Below are positions 22,070 through 31,366 of a stretch of DNA of 33,156 nucleotides, one piece after another. A program made the position numbers and the translations under genes. Source of the DNA: Prolixibacteraceae bacterium UBA6029 (GTDB taxonomy: Bacteria > Bacteroidota > Bacteroidia > Bacteroidales > Prolixibacteraceae); contig DIZL01000055.1 of assembly GCA_002429385.1 (NCBI GenBank), positions 1-33,156 on the forward strand. Reading direction: 5' to 3'. Below the pieces are notes generated by a model, which worked only from the letters and a program-made list of their open reading frames with translations, was not told the DNA's origin and did no database searches. Position 1 is the stretch's first letter. Every line of letters begins with the position of its first letter.

Positions 22070-25000
22070 ATGAAGATTAAGTGGCGTACGGTATTCAAAT
22101 TTTGTTTTATAAACCTGGTATTTGTTTTAAGTGGGTTTATTGTAAACGCTCAGAGTGCCTGGCAAAATACAAGTTTGTCAGTTGATATAAGGGTTAATGA
22201 CCTGATCTCACAAATGACCCTGTCCGAAAAGATCTCTCAGCTGGGAAATCAGTCTTCGGCAATCACCCGTCTAGGTATTCCGGCATATGACTATTGGAGT
22301 GAAGCCTTACACGGGGTGGCCCGGTCGGGTCTGGCGACTTCTTTTCCTCAGGCTATAGCTCTATCCTCGACCTGGGATCCGGAGTTGATCCATCAAATAG
22401 CATCAGCAATATCGGATGAAGCACGTGTTAAAAACAATACCGAAGGAAAAGGCTTAACCTATTGGTGTCCGACAATCAATATGGCCCGCGATCCACGTTG
22501 GGGAAGATCGGAAGAGAATTATGGTGAAGATCCATATCTTACTGCACAAATGGCCGTAAATTTCATACGGGGAATGCAGGGTAACGATCCAAAATACCTT
22601 AAAACAGTTTCCACGGCTAAGCATTTTGCCTGTAATAATATTGAAGTGAACCGGTACGGCATCTCCTCCGATGTAGACGAACGAAGCTTGCGTGAATACT
22701 ATTTGCCCGCTTTTAAGGCCTGTGTGACCCAGGGCAAGGTATTCTCCATTATGAGCGCATACAATGCATTAAACGGGGTACCATGCCCTGCAAATCGAAC
22801 ACTTTTGACCCATATCCTCCGAAATGAATGGGGCTTTAAGGGTTATGTCGTTTCAGATTGTGATGCTGTGAGCAATGTCTGGGATGCCCATCATTATGTA
22901 GCAACTGCACCTGAAGCAACTGCAATTTCATTACGTAACGGGACAGACCTGAATTGCGGGACTACCTTCCCTGTGAATGCACAAAGCGCCATTACAAGCG
23001 GTCTGATGTCGGAAGAAGATATCAATACTTCATTAAAACGAGTATTTACAGCAAGGTTTCTGTTGGGCGAATTTGACCCTGCCTCCATGGTTCCTTATAA
23101 ATCCATCCCGAAAAGTCAGCTCGATTGTCAGGCCAACCGTGATCTGGCTCTTAAAGCTGCACGGGAAGCGATAGTGCTGTTGAAAAATGAGAATTCCATT
23201 TTACCACTTAACAAAGATTCCATTCATACCATTGCAGTGATCGGGCCTAATGCAAATATCATGCAACTGGGAGGATACAGTGGCTCACCTTCTGTCTCTA
23301 TTACTCCCCTGATGGGAATAGCTACAAAGCTTGGGGTAGACATCTCGAATGGTACAGTCGAAGCGGAAGCCTTTACGACCCAGAGTGGAATACAGACCGA
23401 GAATTGTGCTGAAGGAGGAAGCGATGTCGGGTATATAGAGAACGGAGATTATACCGAATATGACAATATCAATTTTGGTACAGGAAAAGATAAGTTTGAT
23501 GTTCGGGTGGCAAGTAGTACCTCCGGGGGAACTGTTGAAGTCGTACTTGACAATCTGACAGGGAAGTCGCTTGGGAAATTCCCGGTTAAAGGAACTGGCG
23601 ACTGGCAAAACTGGACTACGCTTACAAACAGTATTTCAGGAGTAACCGGAATACATAATGTCTACCTGAAGTTCTCTGGGGGAACAGGATACTTATTTAA
23701 TCTGAACTGGTTCAGGTTCTACAATTCCGCTGATCCTGATCCTACAGCTGGGGGGGGAAGGATAAACTATGCGTTTGGTTGTTCAATCAAGGGGGCCATT
23801 GACCAAACGGCCTTTAATCTGGCAGTCAGTCAGGCAAAGAAATCAGAGATTGCAGTAGTGGTATGTGGCACTGATCTTACGGTTGCTGATGAAGGAACAG
23901 ACCGTACTTCACTCAATCTGCCGGGCATTCAGGAACAGTTAATTAAAGCTGTATTTCATGCCAATCCGAAAACGATTGTCGTTCTGGTGAACGGATATCA
24001 ACTGGCCATTAACTGGGCTCAGGATAGCATCCCTGCCATTGTATCCGCTTGGTATGATGGACAGGCACAGGGGACAGCAATTGCCGATGTGTTGTTTGGC
24101 GACTACAACCCAAGAGGGAAATTGAGTACAACCTGGTATAAGTCAACAACCGATTTACCGTCCATGAATGATTATGACATTAAAAACAACCGAACGTATC
24201 AATATTTCAAAGGAACTCCGCTTTACCCGTTCGGATATGGATTAAGCTACACTACTTTCGAATACAGCAATTTAAAAATGAGTGCTGCAAATTTAAGTTT
24301 GGGTGACTCCATAGTGGTGAGCGCTGATATTACAAATACTGGGAAAGTTGCCGGGAATGAAGTAGCCCAGTTATACGTTCATATTGCATCAACTCCTGAT
24401 CTGTTACGACCAATTAAGCAATTGCAAGGCTTTAAATCCCTTCATCTTGAGCCAGGCCAAACAGGACCAGTAAGTTTTATACTGAAACATGATGCCTTAT
24501 CTTATTACGATGATAAATCAAGGACATTTACCGTAAACGATGGTAAGGTGGATATCCTGATTGGTTCGTCTTCCAAAGACATTCGGTTAAATGGCCAAAT
24601 TGATGTTCTTGGAGGTATCGTTGGACAAACCTATCGTCAGGATCCATTTACATTTACCGAGGCAGAGAATTTTGAGAATAAATCTGCATCAGTAGTGGTG
24701 GCTTCCTGCACGGATGGCGGACAATGCATTTCTTCATTGAGCAATAACAGCTACGTAGTCTATAAGAATTTTGATTTCTCCACTGAAGCTTTACAATTCG
24801 ATGCATCATTCTCCTCTCTGACTGACGGTCCTTCGTCAATGCAGGTTGTGCTCGATAGCCTGAGTGGTCAGATCGCCGGAACGGTAAAAATAGTACGTAC
24901 AGGCAGTATCGACACTTATAAAATCCAGTCGTGCACATTGAGCGGAGTTACGGGCATTCGGGACATTTACCTTATATTTAAAACAGGGGCAGCCAATGCT

Positions 25001-25333
25001 GGTAAACTGAACTGGTTCAGATTTCAGAAAACGATAGGAACTGCTGCAAACGTTATTAATGGTGAAGACGATTATCAGGTAAGCATATTTCCAAATCCTT
25101 CAGATTCGGATGTTACGCTTAAATACAGGCTTCCTTCCGAATCCAATGTAAAGATTGCAGTTTACTCCGTCCGAGGACAACTTGTTAAATCTATTCTGCG
25201 AAACAAGCAAGATGCAGGTGTATTTCAGATTAAGCTAGTGACCAAAACTTCGAAGATAAAACCAGGCTCATATGTTCTTAAGTTTAATGCTGATCAGTTC
25301 TCAAAATCAATCCTCTTCGAAATAACAGAATAA
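22070..25333 (+). CDS. GH3 beta-xylosidase/beta-glucosidase with two CBM6-like modules and T9SS tail
   Basis: The 1087-residue exported protein starts with a signal peptide ending near VNAQS. The GH3 N-terminal barrel has WSEALHGVARSG (76-87), MARDPRWGRSEENYGEDPY (138-156), T-A-K-H-F-A (182-187) and GYVVSDCDAV with nucleophile Asp263. The (alpha/beta)6 domain carries ADEGTDRTSLNLPG (about 605-620) with acid/base candidates, and GTPLYPFGYGLSYT precedes the FnIII-like domain. Two CBM6-like modules are inserted: about 433-565 within the second GH3 domain, where PA14 often sits, and about 860-990. Both end in L-N-W-F-R-F. The C-terminus (about 1004-1087) with VSIFPNPSDSDVTLKY and a final K-S-I-L-F-E-I is a type A T9SS sorting domain, so the enzyme should reach the cell surface or medium. 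The Glu/Asp pattern fits the xylosidase branch, but the substrate is unproven. Confidence 0.93.
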   Translation: MKIKWRTVFKFCFINLVFVLSGFIVNAQSAWQNTSLSVDIRVNDLISQMTLSEKISQLGNQSSAITRLGIPAYDYWSEALHGVARSGLATSFPQAIALSSTWDPELIHQIASAISDEARVKNNTEGKGLTYWCPTINMARDPRWGRSEENYGEDPYLTAQMAVNFIRGMQGNDPKYLKTVSTAKHFACNNIEVNRYGISSDVDERSLREYYLPAFKACVTQGKVFSIMSAYNALNGVPCPANRTLLTHILRNEWGFKGYVVSDCDAVSNVWDAHHYVATAPEATAISLRNGTDLNCGTTFPVNAQSAITSGLMSEEDINTSLKRVFTARFLLGEFDPASMVPYKSIPKSQLDCQANRDLALKAAREAIVLLKNENSILPLNKDSIHTIAVIGPNANIMQLGGYSGSPSVSITPLMGIATKLGVDISNGTVEAEAFTTQSGIQTENCAEGGSDVGYIENGDYTEYDNINFGTGKDKFDVRVASSTSGGTVEVVLDNLTGKSLGKFPVKGTGDWQNWTTLTNSISGVTGIHNVYLKFSGGTGYLFNLNWFRFYNSADPDPTAGGGRINYAFGCSIKGAIDQTAFNLAVSQAKKSEIAVVVCGTDLTVADEGTDRTSLNLPGIQEQLIKAVFHANPKTIVVLVNGYQLAINWAQDSIPAIVSAWYDGQAQGTAIADVLFGDYNPRGKLSTTWYKSTTDLPSMNDYDIKNNRTYQYFKGTPLYPFGYGLSYTTFEYSNLKMSAANLSLGDSIVVSADITNTGKVAGNEVAQLYVHIASTPDLLRPIKQLQGFKSLHLEPGQTGPVSFILKHDALSYYDDKSRTFTVNDGKVDILIGSSSKDIRLNGQIDVLGGIVGQTYRQDPFTFTEAENFENKSASVVVASCTDGGQCISSLSNNSYVVYKNFDFSTEALQFDASFSSLTDGPSSMQVVLDSLSGQIAGTVKIVRTGSIDTYKIQSCTLSGVTGIRDIYLIFKTGAANAGKLNWFRFQKTIGTAANVINGEDDYQVSIFPNPSDSDVTLKYRLPSESNVKIAVYSVRGQLVKSILRNKQDAGVFQIKLVTKTSKIKPGSYVLKFNADQFSKSILFEITE

Positions 25334-25360
25334 AAGCAGAAGCTTACAGGACTAAAAAAA

Positions 25361-25389
25361 TACCCGTATGAACAACTGTCATACGGGTA
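25361..25389. terminator. Shared bidirectional terminator of the convergent GH3 and PKD genes
   Basis: TACCCGTATGA (25361-25371) pairs perfectly with TCATACGGGTA (25379-25389) around a seven-base loop. On the minus strand it is followed by seven T (the A-run at 25354-25360), a classic terminator for the PKD gene. On the plus strand it serves the GH3 gene, with a weaker tail. Confidence 0.85.
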
Positions 25390-25425
25390 CATTTATTAAA
25401 AGTATCTGTTAATACTGAATTGATT

Positions 25426-27465
25426 TCATTTGATAAATTTCTCCGTCCCGATAACTTTCTTTTCAGAAACCATCTTACAGAGGTATATTCCTTTAGGCAA
25501 TGTAGTCACATTCAGGCTAACGGTTTGTCCAGGTTCAACCTGATAAATCATCCGATTCGAAACACTCTTGCCGGTAATATCCAGGATTTCTATCTGCAGT
25601 TCGTTCAGCAGTGTTCCTGAATATGATATATTCAAAACATCGCTTACAGGGTTCGGAAACAGTTTAACCAATGACTTTGCCTGTAATGAACTCACGCTTG
25701 TAGCGAATGTTTTCAGTGAAACATTTGCAGAATAAACCACATTCCCTGAGGCATCTTTCAGAATTAAAGTGGCATCTTCAGTTCCGCAGTTATTCGAATT
25801 CCGCGGAATACTATCACTCCTGATCAGGGTTCCGTCACAAAGTTTCCATTCAACAATATAATTTTGATTATACAGGTTATCCCGCATAGTCGGATTATCA
25901 TTTACCCCACTTACCCACCAGTTATAGGGAGCTTCGGTTACCGTTCCATCCGAATTGAAAAGGAATGTTCCTGAAACTACCGTTCCGTCTATTGTTGTCG
26001 CTTTTACCGAGTAAATTTGTGTGGGGCAAAGACCTTTGACTTCCTGACCTGTTGCACCATTTGACCAAACAAAATTATCTGCCTTAATTATAGAATCATT
26101 CAGAAAAACCTCCGCTTTGGCATACCCAGCACACGAAGACATTTGAATGGGGAAACTCGAAATGTAGTGCATCTTATAGATGTTGGCCGGCTTTGTATTG
26201 ATGATTGTATCTGGTTTTTCTGATACATATATGGTTTCACACCAGGTACTCGAACAACTGTCAGCAGTAAAGATAGTCAGACAAACTTTCTGGGTAGGTT
26301 TCATAAAGTTGAAACTAACCAATGGTTCAGCTTCGAGACTAAATGTCCCATCTTCAAACTGCCAGAGACGACGGATAACTTTGCCTTCCGAAGCATCAAT
26401 CAACTGGTATGTAATAACTTCCGGGATAGAAACTATATCTGTTGGCCTATAGTATTTGAACAGGGCTTGACATTGTGGTAAAGGATCAACCGGAGGAGTT
26501 GTCCCCATGTAAATGTTAATCATCTCGCAATAGGTTGCAGAACATCCACTTAATGTTTTAACCGTCAAACATACTTTCCTAAACGGATTTGGATCTCCGT
26601 TAATGCTATCCTTCATCAATGGAAGGTTAAAGAGGTGGGTTGGATTTTGTTCCGTACTGGTTGTTCCGTCATCAAAATTCCATAACCACTCGGTTGCATC
26701 AGGCGATGCTTTTGAATAGAAATCCAATACCAATGCCGGAGCAAGTGTCTGTATTTTGTAATTGATCTGGTAACCAAATGCAGTCTGACATTCCATAGGC
26801 GGGTTAATAACCGGCGGACCAGGATTTGTGACAGACACAGCATCACAAAAAATATCGGTACAACTGTTTTTGCCCGTAATCGTCAGGCAAACATTATACA
26901 CTGCCTTCTTAACATCAAACTTTACGATTGGGTCCTTTTCGGTACTTGTTATACCATTATCAAACTGCCAGAAATAACTCAGCGAATCACCTAAAGAATA
27001 GTTGTTAAACTGCATGGCTGCTGTTCCGGTGATTGAATCGTATGCAGTCTGGTAATATTTGTAACTGGCAGAACAGGCTGGAGGAACATAAGTATTTCCA
27101 TCTGAAATATTAATGGTTTCTGAATACAAACTTTTGCAACTGTCAGAAGTTATAATCGTAAGACTAACTGTTCGGTATGGATTAAGTATTACATTGGTAT
27201 TTGGAAGAGGCTGAAGAAACATATGCATAGGATTTTGTTCCCGGCTCGTAGTTCTGTCACCAAAATCCCAAAACCATGCGATTGCAGTACCTCCCGGAAC
27301 TTCTGACTTGTCGTAAAAATTAATAGCTGTACCTGCAACGGGCATCATCAACTTGTCATTAACGGCATATTTAAAATATGCCTTACAGTTGACATTGACA
27401 GGAGTGATTTGAGCACTGGTCATCAGACCTGATAATATTAGTGCAATAAGTAAATATTTTTTCAT
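25426..27465 (-). CDS. Four-PKD-domain secreted protein with T9SS sorting domain
   Basis: The 679-residue protein has a signal peptide (MKKYLLIALILSGLMTSA) and four PKD-type beta-sandwich repeats at about 31-105, 133-215, 226-320 and 330-410. They are recognised by AWFWDFGDRTTSREQNPMH, FWQFDNGITSTEKDP, WLWNFDDGTTSTEQNPTH and RLWQFEDGTFSLEAEP. Each repeat is followed by a paired-cysteine segment such as S-D-S-C-K-S. A region of unknown fold spans about 430-590. Residues about 598-679 are a T9SS type A sorting domain (LVKLFPNPVSDVLNISYSG ending KVIGTEKFIK). There is no catalytic domain, so it is probably a surface adhesin or scaffold protein, which is an inference from architecture. It is a single gene, convergent with GH3. 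Confidence 0.9.
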   Translation of the reverse strand: MKKYLLIALILSGLMTSAQITPVNVNCKAYFKYAVNDKLMMPVAGTAINFYDKSEVPGGTAIAWFWDFGDRTTSREQNPMHMFLQPLPNTNVILNPYRTVSLTIITSDSCKSLYSETINISDGNTYVPPACSASYKYYQTAYDSITGTAAMQFNNYSLGDSLSYFWQFDNGITSTEKDPIVKFDVKKAVYNVCLTITGKNSCTDIFCDAVSVTNPGPPVINPPMECQTAFGYQINYKIQTLAPALVLDFYSKASPDATEWLWNFDDGTTSTEQNPTHLFNLPLMKDSINGDPNPFRKVCLTVKTLSGCSATYCEMINIYMGTTPPVDPLPQCQALFKYYRPTDIVSIPEVITYQLIDASEGKVIRRLWQFEDGTFSLEAEPLVSFNFMKPTQKVCLTIFTADSCSSTWCETIYVSEKPDTIINTKPANIYKMHYISSFPIQMSSCAGYAKAEVFLNDSIIKADNFVWSNGATGQEVKGLCPTQIYSVKATTIDGTVVSGTFLFNSDGTVTEAPYNWWVSGVNDNPTMRDNLYNQNYIVEWKLCDGTLIRSDSIPRNSNNCGTEDATLILKDASGNVVYSANVSLKTFATSVSSLQAKSLVKLFPNPVSDVLNISYSGTLLNELQIEILDITGKSVSNRMIYQVEPGQTVSLNVTTLPKGIYLCKMVSEKKVIGTEKFIK

Positions 27466-27923
27466 ACAGCCAGTTTTTGTACATTAGTAATCTAATGACG
27501 TGATAAAGCGGTAAAAGGTTGCGTTCATTTCTAACGGATGATTAAAGATACTGTCTTTCCAGTTCAGAAATCAGGGAAATTACGAATAACATTCCAGAAT
27601 TTTTTTATTCTGTGAATATCATCGGGTGTAGCCTTATGTCTATATTGCTTTAAATAACCACTCCTTTTCAATATACGCTTTTTTTACCAGAAAGTTTTTC
27701 TAATTAAGCTTCCATTGAGTTAAAGCCAAAGTCAAACGATAAGATTCAGAAATGAGCTTCTTGAATCCTGTCGCCAATTCTCGATCCATTCAGATGTTCT
27801 TCAGAAATGCAATTGACCTGCTTTCAACTTACACGGAATCTACCCGGTCAGGGTTTACGCAGTATTCAAGCTTTATAATCTAATTTGTGATTAATTGCTA
27901 TCTGTATTAAAATCCGGGATTAA

Positions 27924-27954
27924 ACACAGATAGAACACAGATAGAACACAGATA
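27924..27954. repeat. 11-bp tandem repeat ACACAGATAGA, 2.8 copies
   Basis: Identical units start at 27924 and 27935, with a nine-base partial copy at 27946. There is no open reading frame. Confidence 0.9.
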
Positions 27955-27963
27955 ATAAAAGGA

Positions 27964-27985
27964 GAACCCTACCCGAACCCTGCCC
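27964..27985. repeat. 11-bp duplicated unit GAACCCTACCC
   Basis: GAACCCTACCC (27964-27974) is followed directly by GAACCCTGCCC (27975-27985), with one mismatch. It lies nine bases after another 11-bp repeat array. Confidence 0.75.
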
Positions 27986-28140
27986 GGATACAGTTTAACC
28001 GAATGCAAACAATAGAACAGATGAATTAATTGCCACACATATTTAAAAGGAATGCCTAATTCTGTGACAGACCGATTATTTAAGGACCACTGTTGAAAAA
28101 GACAAAGCCACTAAAATGCAAAACACTGAGAATAAAATCG

Positions 28141-28148
28141 TACCTTCG
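28141..28148 (+). promoter_or_regulatory. Candidate -7 box for the cold-shock gene
   Basis: TACCTTCG differs from TAnnTTTG at one position and is followed by CA, as is common in Bacteroidota promoters. The predicted leader would be about 47 bases. No -33 TTG is seen. Confidence 0.4.
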
Positions 28149-28199
28149 CAAAAATTAGGATTAATTAATTACACGTAGCTTTAAAAATAAAATTTATTT

Positions 28200-28706
28200 A
28201 TGGGTAGATCGCAAGAAACATTCAACAAAAAAGAAGTCAGAAATAAAAAAGAGAAAAAGAGAAAAGACAAAGAGAAGAAAAGACTCACCCGCAAAGACAA
28301 TGAAAAAGGTGGTCTGGACGATATGATTGCTTATGTCGACGAAAACGGAATGATCACTTCAACTCCTCCTGATCCATCCCGGAAAAAGGAATTTAAACTG
28401 GAAGACATCGAGATCAGCATTCCCAAAAGCGATCCGAATGAAGTCATTGACCCTATCAGGAAGGGTACGGTTACATTCTTTAATACGTCAAAAGGCTTTG
28501 GTTTTATCAGGGATCTGGAAACACAGGAAAGCGTTTTCGTTCATGCAAACAATTTGCTTGAAGAAATAAAAGAAGGGAACCTGGTTAATTTCGAAGTAGA
28601 AATGGGACAAAAAGGACCAACCGCTTTACAGGTAAAACTCTTCAAGGAAGTTAAGGAAATCAAGGCGCCCATAGAACCGAAAGAACCGAAGGAACCAATT
28701 GCCTAA
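28200..28706 (+). CDS. Cold-shock-domain protein with Lys/Arg-rich N-terminus
   Basis: The 168-residue protein is two to three times longer than classical CspA (about 70). Residues about 87-148 form a cold-shock OB-fold: the strand GTVTFFNTSKGFGFI contains RNP1 (98-103, K-G-F-G-F-I), and V-F-V-H-A (112-116) is RNP2. It therefore binds single-stranded RNA or DNA in the cytosol. Residues 9-37 are an almost unbroken charged stretch dominated by Lys, Arg and Glu (for example RNKKEKKRKDKEKKR), a likely extra RNA-binding or ribosome-associated tail. The extreme C-terminus repeats E-P-K-E-P. The family is common in Bacteroidota, and cold or stress inducibility is usual but not shown by this sequence. 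It is a single gene, 123 bases before a membrane protein gene. Confidence 0.92.
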   Translation: MGRSQETFNKKEVRNKKEKKRKDKEKKRLTRKDNEKGGLDDMIAYVDENGMITSTPPDPSRKKEFKLEDIEISIPKSDPNEVIDPIRKGTVTFFNTSKGFGFIRDLETQESVFVHANNLLEEIKEGNLVNFEVEMGQKGPTALQVKLFKEVKEIKAPIEPKEPKEPIA

Positions 28707-28727
28707 CCTGCATTAAAAGCTCTTTTC

Positions 28728-28746
28728 ATCCCGGTACAACCGGGAT
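28728..28746 (+). terminator. Stem-loop after the cold-shock gene, weak terminator candidate
   Basis: ATCCCGG (28728-28734) pairs with CCGGGAT (28740-28746) around a TACAA loop, 22 bases after the stop. No T-run follows on the plus strand, so it may be a processing or stabilising hairpin instead. Confidence 0.45.
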
Positions 28747-28828
28747 CAATACTAATTACTCTGCGGTTAATGGTCTGTCCGTTAATTACTGACCATCTGT
28801 TTAATGTTTCAGGTAATAGTGAATTAAA

Positions 28829-29245
28829 ATGATTGGTTCAGAAAAGATTGCGTATCGTTTATTGGTCATTTACATGCTCTTAACGATTATCAGCGGGAAA
28901 ATTGAACTTCCGCTTTTCATCAGGTATTCTAACAGCATTGTACTTATCTGCATCAGTTCTTACTATTTCATCCAGTCTGTTATCCGTTTCCTTAACTCAG
29001 ATTTCAAGGACAAAATCCCTGAATTCATTTCAGGAGTGTTATTCTTTTTTATCAGCGCTTTCCTGGCTATTATTCAGTCTGTACACACCATTGAAGTTTT
29101 AACTGTTGTCAAGATATTGGTTATATTAAACGGCGTTTATTCCATTTTTCTGAATGTCTGGCATGAGAATAAGAAACTTACGTTCAAACATTACGTTATT
29201 ACTTTCCTGCTCATCGGTGTCGGGGTTTTTATTCCGGTTAGTTAG
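28829..29245 (+). CDS. Small four-helix integral membrane protein, unknown function
   Basis: The 138 residues are mostly hydrophobic with four predicted transmembrane helices: about 8-26, 34-60, 68-88 plus 92-110 (forming the third and a fourth segment), and 120-137. Short charged loops separate them, including DFKDKIPEF and HENKKLTFK. No enzyme motif is present and I do not recognise the family. The start ATG is followed by a polar M-I-G-S-E-K, so no cleavable signal is needed. The 3' end overlaps the 3' end of the convergent M1 peptidase gene by eight bases, which leaves no room for a separate terminator. The frame is open throughout and its composition is that of a genuine membrane protein. 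Confidence 0.7.
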   Translation: MIGSEKIAYRLLVIYMLLTIISGKIELPLFIRYSNSIVLICISSYYFIQSVIRFLNSDFKDKIPEFISGVLFFFISAFLAIIQSVHTIEVLTVVKILVILNGVYSIFLNVWHENKKLTFKHYVITFLLIGVGVFIPVS

Positions 29246-31169
29246 CAGTAATCATGATTTTCTCTGTTTTGTTTTGTTTAAGAGATTGCACTTCCACCAG
29301 ATATATACCATTTCTCAGTTCATTCATAGCAATCCACGACTCTTTCGCCTGTAGCATCCGATTCAGGATCATCCTTCCTTTCATGTCAAAAATACGTAAG
29401 GATTCCTTTCCCGAATAATCAGGAAGCACAACATGTATCTTCTTTACCAGGTAATCCGGGATAATCTGAATCAGTGCAGGATTCTTCAATTCAGAAGCCG
29501 AAGTAATTTTATCCGCTTTTGCACATAACCATTGCTGCGGATCAAACTGGACAGAATCAACCCTGTCTTCCGAAATCATAAACTCCTGATCCTGCATGGT
29601 ATTGTAAAGCCGCAAATCCCTGGATATGCCGTCCTTCCATATCCTCACCGGCACGTGCATTTCGAAGAAACTTACAGAAGCATTCGAGGGACTCTGGCTA
29701 ATCTTCAGTATTTGCTGGCTTGGATGAATCGGATCAGGGTAAAAGCTCATGTGATAGGTCGGGTATCCTTCGCCATAATACCAGTCCTTAAAGAATTCGG
29801 TAAATGAAGTATCGGCTGCAGCTTCCATATGCTGAACAAACTTCTCCTGACTGGCAAAGCCCTTTGCAACGGACGGATCAGTAAGATAATCATGCATGCC
29901 TTTGAAGAAACGGTCATCTCCCATTTCCCATCTCAGCATGTGTAAAAGATAGCCTCCTTTGGTATAGGTCAGCCTGCCATCGAAAATCCTATTGACACTG
30001 GTGGTATCGGCCACATAAACCGAACCGTCTGTTAATGAGGTAATATCTTTGACCTGGATATCTTTCCAGATTGGCCAGAATTGTCCGTTTTTGAGGTTTT
30101 CATAAACAAGCCCCACAAGGTAGGTGGCAAATCCTTCGTTCATCCAGATGTTGTGCCAGCTCGAAAGGGTGATGTAATCGCCAAACCATTGGTGAGCCAT
30201 TTCATGGGCAACAAGTTCAAAATCGAGGCTGGTCATAAAACTCATGGTTTGATGCTCCATTCCCCCACCCCAGCCAAACTGAGCATGCCCGTACTTCTCG
30301 CTGGCAAAGGGATAGGTGATGAATTTTGTATTGTAGAAATTCATCACACTTAATATTTCTTCGGTCTTGGTTTTTGCCGTTGAGAGATATTCCGGGTAGA
30401 TATAGTTCAGAATTTCAATCTTGTTCCCATCGGCCAGATCCAGAAAATCTGAATACGTTTCATAATTGGTTACCGCAATTCCTACCAGGTAAGTGGCTAT
30501 GGGAAAGCGGTGTTTCCAGTGTGCCGTACGGTTTGTTCCTGAAATCTGATCACTCATGAGTTTGCCATTGCCTGCTGCCTTATATTGACTGGGGCAGGTG
30601 ACATAAACATCGAGCGAATCAATCTTATCGGCCAGGCTTTGCTTGCAGGGCCACCAATCCCTGGCGCCGTAGGGTTCAGAAAGTGTCCAGAGAACAGGAA
30701 CTGTAGCATGAGTCGAAACCGTGAACGAACCAAATCCTGTCTGGGGAGGCGCTCCATGGTAAAAGACTTCCGATGAACAAAGATTCCCGGTCTGCACGCT
30801 GAAGGGAACAGTGATGTTGATTTTATTCCCTGTGTGTACAAAAGTTGTTCTGCTCCCATTGCAGTTTACCGAATCGACAACCATCGCCTGTACCAAATCG
30901 AATTGAATCTGAGTAATATTGTCTTTCAGAAACCTGAGGTTCGAAAATACAGAACCTGCGATCTGAAGGACAGCCGGATCAACTGTAAAGTTCAATCGCT
31001 GATAAGTGAGGTCATAATCAGTATAGTCGTCCGACTCGGTGAAAGAAGCCAGCTTCGCATGATTCCTGGCCTCACTGAACGCCATTTTGTCGTTGAAATG
31101 TGGGTCAGGTGCCTGTGCATAGCTGTATTCAAAGGCAATTATACAGATCAGAAATACAAGTTTTCTCAT
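29238..31169 (-). CDS. M1-family zinc aminopeptidase with T9SS sorting domain
   Basis: The 643-residue protein has a signal peptide (MRKLVFLICIIAFEYSYA, cleavage near AQA). It contains the M1 N-terminal saddle domain and a gluzincin catalytic domain. The exopeptidase motif is present as GWGGGMEHQ (299-307, GxMEN-like), HEMAH (322-326) gives the HExxH zinc site, and NEGFATY supplies the third ligand Glu345. Y-T-K-G-G-Y-L-L near 395 carries a catalytic-type Tyr. It removes N-terminal amino acids from peptides. From about residue 560 the protein ends in a T9SS-type domain (IHVVLPDYSGKESLRIFDMK and an R-N-G-I-Y-L-V-E-V strand), so it is surface-exposed or released. The usual C-terminal M1 helical domain is absent, as in short secreted forms. 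The 3' end overlaps its neighbour. Confidence 0.93.
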   Translation of the reverse strand: MRKLVFLICIIAFEYSYAQAPDPHFNDKMAFSEARNHAKLASFTESDDYTDYDLTYQRLNFTVDPAVLQIAGSVFSNLRFLKDNITQIQFDLVQAMVVDSVNCNGSRTTFVHTGNKINITVPFSVQTGNLCSSEVFYHGAPPQTGFGSFTVSTHATVPVLWTLSEPYGARDWWPCKQSLADKIDSLDVYVTCPSQYKAAGNGKLMSDQISGTNRTAHWKHRFPIATYLVGIAVTNYETYSDFLDLADGNKIEILNYIYPEYLSTAKTKTEEILSVMNFYNTKFITYPFASEKYGHAQFGWGGGMEHQTMSFMTSLDFELVAHEMAHQWFGDYITLSSWHNIWMNEGFATYLVGLVYENLKNGQFWPIWKDIQVKDITSLTDGSVYVADTTSVNRIFDGRLTYTKGGYLLHMLRWEMGDDRFFKGMHDYLTDPSVAKGFASQEKFVQHMEAAADTSFTEFFKDWYYGEGYPTYHMSFYPDPIHPSQQILKISQSPSNASVSFFEMHVPVRIWKDGISRDLRLYNTMQDQEFMISEDRVDSVQFDPQQWLCAKADKITSASELKNPALIQIIPDYLVKKIHVVLPDYSGKESLRIFDMKGRMILNRMLQAKESWIAMNELRNGIYLVEVQSLKQNKTEKIMITAN

Positions 31170-31366
31170 TGACTGTGGATTAGATCCTAAAACAAAAGTC
31201 CCGGTTCAGGACAACTTATTTTCAATACGAATATACGAATTAACCGGCCAATCACATAAGGATTTTCACAGGCATTTTTAAGGATCTTCCCAACCTATAT
31301 GAACTGTTTTTTTCTTAATTTTGATCAGGAAAAACCTTTTGTATATTAACTACAAACACATAACCT

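Larger units (their letters stand above)
27466..28199. other. 734-bp AT-rich spacer without a gene
   Basis: No reading frame of coding quality is seen on either strand. The right half contains two 11-bp tandem repeats (27924-27954 and 27964-27985) and a promoter-like word ahead of the cold-shock gene. CATTAG-TAAT-CTAATG just upstream of the PKD gene start is a small hairpin of unknown role. Confidence 0.7.

Noticed and set aside
17865..27465. Complete polysaccharide utilisation locus
   Set aside because: Glycosidases and binding proteins are present but no SusC/SusD pair or hybrid two-component regulator, so the term is not justified by the window.
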